Below, in pieces: positions 61,480 to 64,000 of a stretch of DNA of 64,000 nt. Source of the DNA: an uncultured Bacilli bacterium. Its GTDB lineage: Bacteria > Bacillota_I > Bacilli_A > RF39 > UBA660. A model generated the notes under the pieces. That model was not told where the DNA came from, did not search any database, and saw nothing but the letters and a program-made list of their open reading frames with translations. Location of the stretch: positions 84,717 to 148,716 of the forward strand of contig CAJTWC010000004.1 of assembly GCA_910580185.1 (NCBI GenBank). Reading direction: 5' to 3'. Within the stretch, counting starts at the first letter, position 1; the number at the start of each line of letters is the position of its first letter. Made by a program: the position numbers and the translations under genes.

Positions 61480-61565
61480 TTATTAGAAGTGATTTAATTA
61501 TCACTTTTTATTTTACAAAATTTTTATAATATTTTTTCATATAATTATTACAGGTGATGCTACTA

Positions 61566-62660
61566 ATGAACAATAAAAAAGCTGATAATAAAATGAAGAT
61601 ATTTGTAATAGGTGTATTTATAGTATTTATAATTGTAATATTAAAAGTATTTTATATACAGGTTTTTGAGTATGACAAACTAAATGGTTTAGCTTCTGAT
61701 TTATGGAGCCGTAATTTACCAATAGAAGCAGACAGAGGTAAGATATATGATAGAAATGGTGTAGTACTTGCAGATAACATAACAACTACATCACTTGTAC
61801 TTATTCCAAACCAAATAAAAGATAAAAAAGAGGTAACTGAAAAACTAGCTGAAATACTAAATGTTAGTTATGATCAGATGAAGGAGCACGTATATAAAAA
61901 TACTAGTATTGAAAGAGTGCATCCCTTTGGTAGAAGATTAGATTATAAGGTTGCAGAACGAATAGAAAAATTAGAGCTTGAAGGGGTTTACTTAGTAAGA
62001 GAATCTAAAAGAAGCTATCCTTATGGTACGGAGCTTTCTCACACGTTAGGATTTGTTGGAATTGATAACCAAGGTTTATCCGGAATAGAATTACAATACG
62101 ATGATTATTTAACTGGAGAATACGGGGCGATAAAATACTTTTCTGATGCTAAGGGAAATAAGCTTGATTTAGCACAAGTTTATGAATCTCCTCAAAACGG
62201 TGTAAACGTAACTTTGACTGTAAATCATAAGATTCAAGCTAGCATCGAAAGGGAACTTGATAACGTTGTAACTAAGTATAATCCAGAAACAGCCCTTGCG
62301 ATAGCGATGGATCCGAATACTGGTGAGATACTAGGAATCTCATCAAGACCTAACTTTGATGCGGTAAATTACCAGGATTATGATATTGAAACTTTAAATA
62401 GAAACTTACCTATATGGGCAACTTATGAACCAGGTTCTACCTTTAAGATAATAACTTTATCCGCTGCGTTAAACGAAAAACTAGTTGATTTAGATAAAGA
62501 AAACTTTTATGATGCTGGTAGTGTAAAAGTTGCTAACGCCAAGATAAAATGCTGGAAAGCAGGGGGACACGGAGCGCAGACCTTTTTACAAGTTGTTGAA
62601 AATTCTTGTAATCTTGGTGTCAATACAGCAACACATACAATTTTGAAGAATACTCTTTAA
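61566..62660 (+). pseudogene. Class B penicillin-binding protein 2-like, C-terminally truncated
   Basis: 364 residues from ATG 61566 (AGGTGATG upstream). N-terminal membrane segment, dimerisation domain (EADRGKIYDRNGVVLADN), and transpeptidase start with STFK (active Ser about 290) and SCN (about 348-350). Then the frame turns into unrelated sequence (TATHTILKNTL) and stops. The KTG box and about 200 residues of the transpeptidase domain, plus any PASTA part, are missing, so the enzyme cannot work. The break lies near 62615-62625, where accessory genes with their own promoter take over. The intact class B PBP of the window is at 26045. Confidence 0.9.
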
Positions 62661-62691
62661 ATAACATAAATAATCGTACCCAAATTGAGGT

Positions 62692-62719
62692 TTGTTCTAC
62701 CTTTAATCTTATCTATAAT
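62692..62719 (+). promoter_or_regulatory. Promoter of the DUF5655-like gene
   Basis: -35 TTGTTC (62692-62697), 16-base spacer, perfect -10 TATAAT (62714-62719). Confidence 0.6.
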
Positions 62720-62743
62720 AATGTTTCATATATAAATAATGAG

Positions 62744-63544
62744 GTGATTAAAATTAAAAACTCTGTTAATCAAATATCAACCAATAAAAAGGATAATGCC
62801 AAAAAAATTAATAGTAAGTTATATAATGTAAATACTAATACTTATGAAAACATTATTTATAATAAGAAAAAAATAGCAATAGATTTATTTGATAAATTAG
62901 ATTCTTCCATAATGACTATAAGTGAAAATATTATAAGAAATTATCTAGTAAAAAATGTTGTTTATAAATTAGATAATAGAATTATTGAGATACAAATAAA
63001 TCAAAATAATATATTAGTATCTTTTCATAGAATTGCTAAGCAATTTGATAACATGAATAAACTAGTAGATCGTAAGGGATATGAAAACAATAGTATTTGT
63101 TATTCACTAATTATTGAAGATAATGCTAGTTGTGAGTATGCTATTAAAATAATTAAAGGTATATATGATTATTTTAATAATCCAAAAGAAAGTTTAAGTG
63201 ATAAATTATTTAATACATTAAAATTTAAAATAACTACTATATCAGATAGTATTACTTTTCATAATACAAATAAGGGCTTGATGTTTAAAGATAAAAGAAA
63301 TTTTGTATTACTTTCTAAAACTAACTATGGTATTTATGTAAGAGTTCTAAAAGTGGAAAATAAAGATAACATTTTAAATATTGTTACTCGTAAAAATTAT
63401 GAGCCACTTTGTCTTTCTTATAAGGTTAAAGAAGAATCAGATATAGATGTTATTTTACCTTATATTAATAGTAGTTATGACTTAAATAAAATAAATCCTT
63501 ATGATTTAAAAGAAGAATTTTACAAATATTATGTAACAACATGA
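62744..63544 (+). CDS. Protein with tandem DUF5655-like domains
   Basis: 266 residues. Residues about 45-145 (DLFDKLDSSIMTISENIIRN and NYLVKNVVYKLDNRIIEIQI onward) follow the DUF5655 pattern (helix, then YxAYKxxxxFVxxxxxK strands and a closing helix); about 150-260 look like a second, more divergent copy. DUF5655 often occurs at the end of type IV restriction (GmrSD/DUF262) or DUF91 nuclease proteins, but no nuclease is fused here. The start is unclear: GTG 62744 lies inside the GAGGTG that should be the ribosome site, and the best-spaced codon is ATT at 62753, so the original ATG may have been lost. Confidence 0.6.
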   Translation: MIKIKNSVNQISTNKKDNAKKINSKLYNVNTNTYENIIYNKKKIAIDLFDKLDSSIMTISENIIRNYLVKNVVYKLDNRIIEIQINQNNILVSFHRIAKQFDNMNKLVDRKGYENNSICYSLIIEDNASCEYAIKIIKGIYDYFNNPKESLSDKLFNTLKFKITTISDSITFHNTNKGLMFKDKRNFVLLSKTNYGIYVRVLKVENKDNILNIVTRKNYEPLCLSYKVKEESDIDVILPYINSSYDLNKINPYDLKEEFYKYYVTT

Positions 63545-63596
63545 TTTGACAACTTCTTTTAAAGGAGGTAACATTCAAGCAACTGGAGGTCATTTT

Positions 63597-63872
63597 ATGA
63601 ATATATTTGATATAGATTACAATAAAAAAGAAAAAGATTTATTCAAATATCATTATACTTGCTTATTATCTGAATTGTTAATTTTAAACTATGAATTTTC
63701 TAATCATGAGTATAATGATACTACTGGACAAGATGTTTTTTATAAACTGCAAAAGAAAATAAAATTATCAGAAAAAGAAAAACAAAATATAATTGATAAT
63801 GCTATTTCCTTAATTAAAATAAAATATAATAAAAAATTATCTAACTTTGAAAAAATAGAATTTGAAAAATAA
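63597..63872 (+). CDS. Small unknown protein
   Basis: 91 residues from ATG 63597 (GGAGG upstream); an upstream in-frame start at 63546 also has an AGGAGG nearby, but translation from 63597 gives the cleaner protein. Helical, charged, with a TGQDVFYKLQKKI segment; no signal peptide or membrane segment. I do not recognise it. It belongs to the accessory genes behind the truncated PBP gene. Confidence 0.6.
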   Translation: MNIFDIDYNKKEKDLFKYHYTCLLSELLILNYEFSNHEYNDTTGQDVFYKLQKKIKLSEKEKQNIIDNAISLIKIKYNKKLSNFEKIEFEK

Positions 63873-63884
63873 TTCTATTTTTCA
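63851..63884 (+). terminator. Terminator overlapping the end of the small unknown gene
   Basis: 12-bp perfect arms AAAAATAGAATT (63851-63862) and AATTCTATTTTT (63871-63882) with an 8-base loop; the 5' arm is inside the coding region. Confidence 0.85.
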
Positions 63885-63917
63885 TTAACAACTGTATAAA
63901 TAAATCAAAATTAATGG

Positions 63918-63959
63918 TATAATGGTAATAACAAATCTATTGCAAAAATAGTAATTTGT
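63918..63959 (+). promoter_or_regulatory. Promoter and leader hairpin of the last gene
   Basis: -10 TATAAT at 63918-63923, followed by an inverted repeat ACAAATCTATT (63931-63941) and AATAG plus ATTTGT (63947-63959) with a two-base bulge. The hairpin ends just before AAGGAGG, so it could be an operator or affect translation. Confidence 0.5.
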
Positions 63960-63972
63960 AAAGGAGGTATTT

Positions 63973-64000
63973 ATGGGAATAGAACATTCGCAAAATTATT
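63973..64000 (+). CDS. Start of a gene cut by the window edge
   Basis: AAGGAGG (63961-63967) stands before ATG 63973; the nine readable codons give MGIEHSQNY. Too short for any assignment. Confidence 0.6.

Noticed and set aside
62744..63872. Possibility that the two genes behind the truncated PBP form a restriction or defence system
   Set aside because: No nuclease, helicase or methylase motif is visible in either protein; the island may continue beyond the window, but nothing inside it supports the claim.

Overview
The window is a low-GC (about 30% or less by eye) chromosomal segment of a Gram-positive-type bacterium that uses the standard bacterial code: TGA ends several intact genes, e.g. 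at 4459, 42594 and 54035. Purine-rich AGGAGG ribosome sites, AT-rich sigma-A promoters with extended -10 boxes, a mraZ-rsmH-ftsL-PBP cluster, a Bce-type peptide-resistance module and an ESX/WXG100 secretion locus of the Firmicutes kind point to an anaerobic, probably gut-living, member of the Bacilli (RF39/Erysipelotrichia-like lineages). The rank is an inference. No rRNA, tRNA, CRISPR array or complete insertion sequence was seen.

Layout. 1-5187 (minus strand): 3'-truncated pyruvate formate-lyase and a two-gene FtsX-type ABC exporter whose ATPase has lost several catalytic motifs. 5322-7980: a HerA/DUF87 ATPase and a DinJ/YafQ-like toxin-antitoxin pair with a frameshifted toxin. 8074-20570: a type VII (ESX-like) secretion locus. 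It starts with an array of hairpins and a promoter whose -35/-10 spacer is largely a G10 homopolymer, then esaB, a set of WXG100-type proteins, a DUF4176 protein, a 1231-residue effector with two ADP-ribosyltransferase-like regions, an ADP-ribosylglycohydrolase as likely immunity protein, and essC. 20621-24202: a thioredoxin-like membrane protein, trmL, a relic region, a RhuM-Fic gene broken by one stop codon, a divergent ZnuA-like lipoprotein and yidD. 24313-28190: a short division/cell-wall cluster with a four-repeat MraZ operator. 28338-31355: a broken Rpn nuclease and a U32/RlhA-type protein. 31411-39313: two surface proteins sharing a leader (their promoter resembles the type VII promoter), then an HPt / response regulator / two hybrid kinases phosphorelay and a lipoprotein. 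39332-39602: a small hydrophobic peptide gene with a convergent RNA. 39658-49-kb: a MacB-like ABC exporter, signal peptidase I, a 1243-residue Ig-like surface protein, small PH and ASCH proteins and pyruvate kinase. 48919-52875: alkylation repair (ogt, tag) and membrane proteins. 52868-53181: a second small-peptide/antisense locus. 53313-57996: a bceRS-bceAB-like module with two matching palindromic operators. 58068-64000: accessory genes (unknown protein, dinD, MmcQ/YjbR, NUDIX), a truncated class B PBP and two small unknown genes.

How it fits together. Three themes dominate. First, envelope competition: a possibly phase-variable type VII locus delivering an ADP-ribosylating toxin, with its antidote next to it, plus surface proteins on a similar G-rich promoter. 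Second, envelope defence and sensing: Bce module, three further FtsX-type systems or lipoproteins, and a phosphorelay. Third, gene decay: at least five broken accessory genes (YafQ-like, RhuM-Fic, Rpn, PBP2, unnamed relic at 21.7 kb). Two small-peptide loci (39.4 and 53.0 kb) both show the architecture of Fst/par-type type I toxin-antitoxin systems: convergent transcripts, a shared two-way terminator, a direct repeat, and a hairpin that hides the ribosome site.
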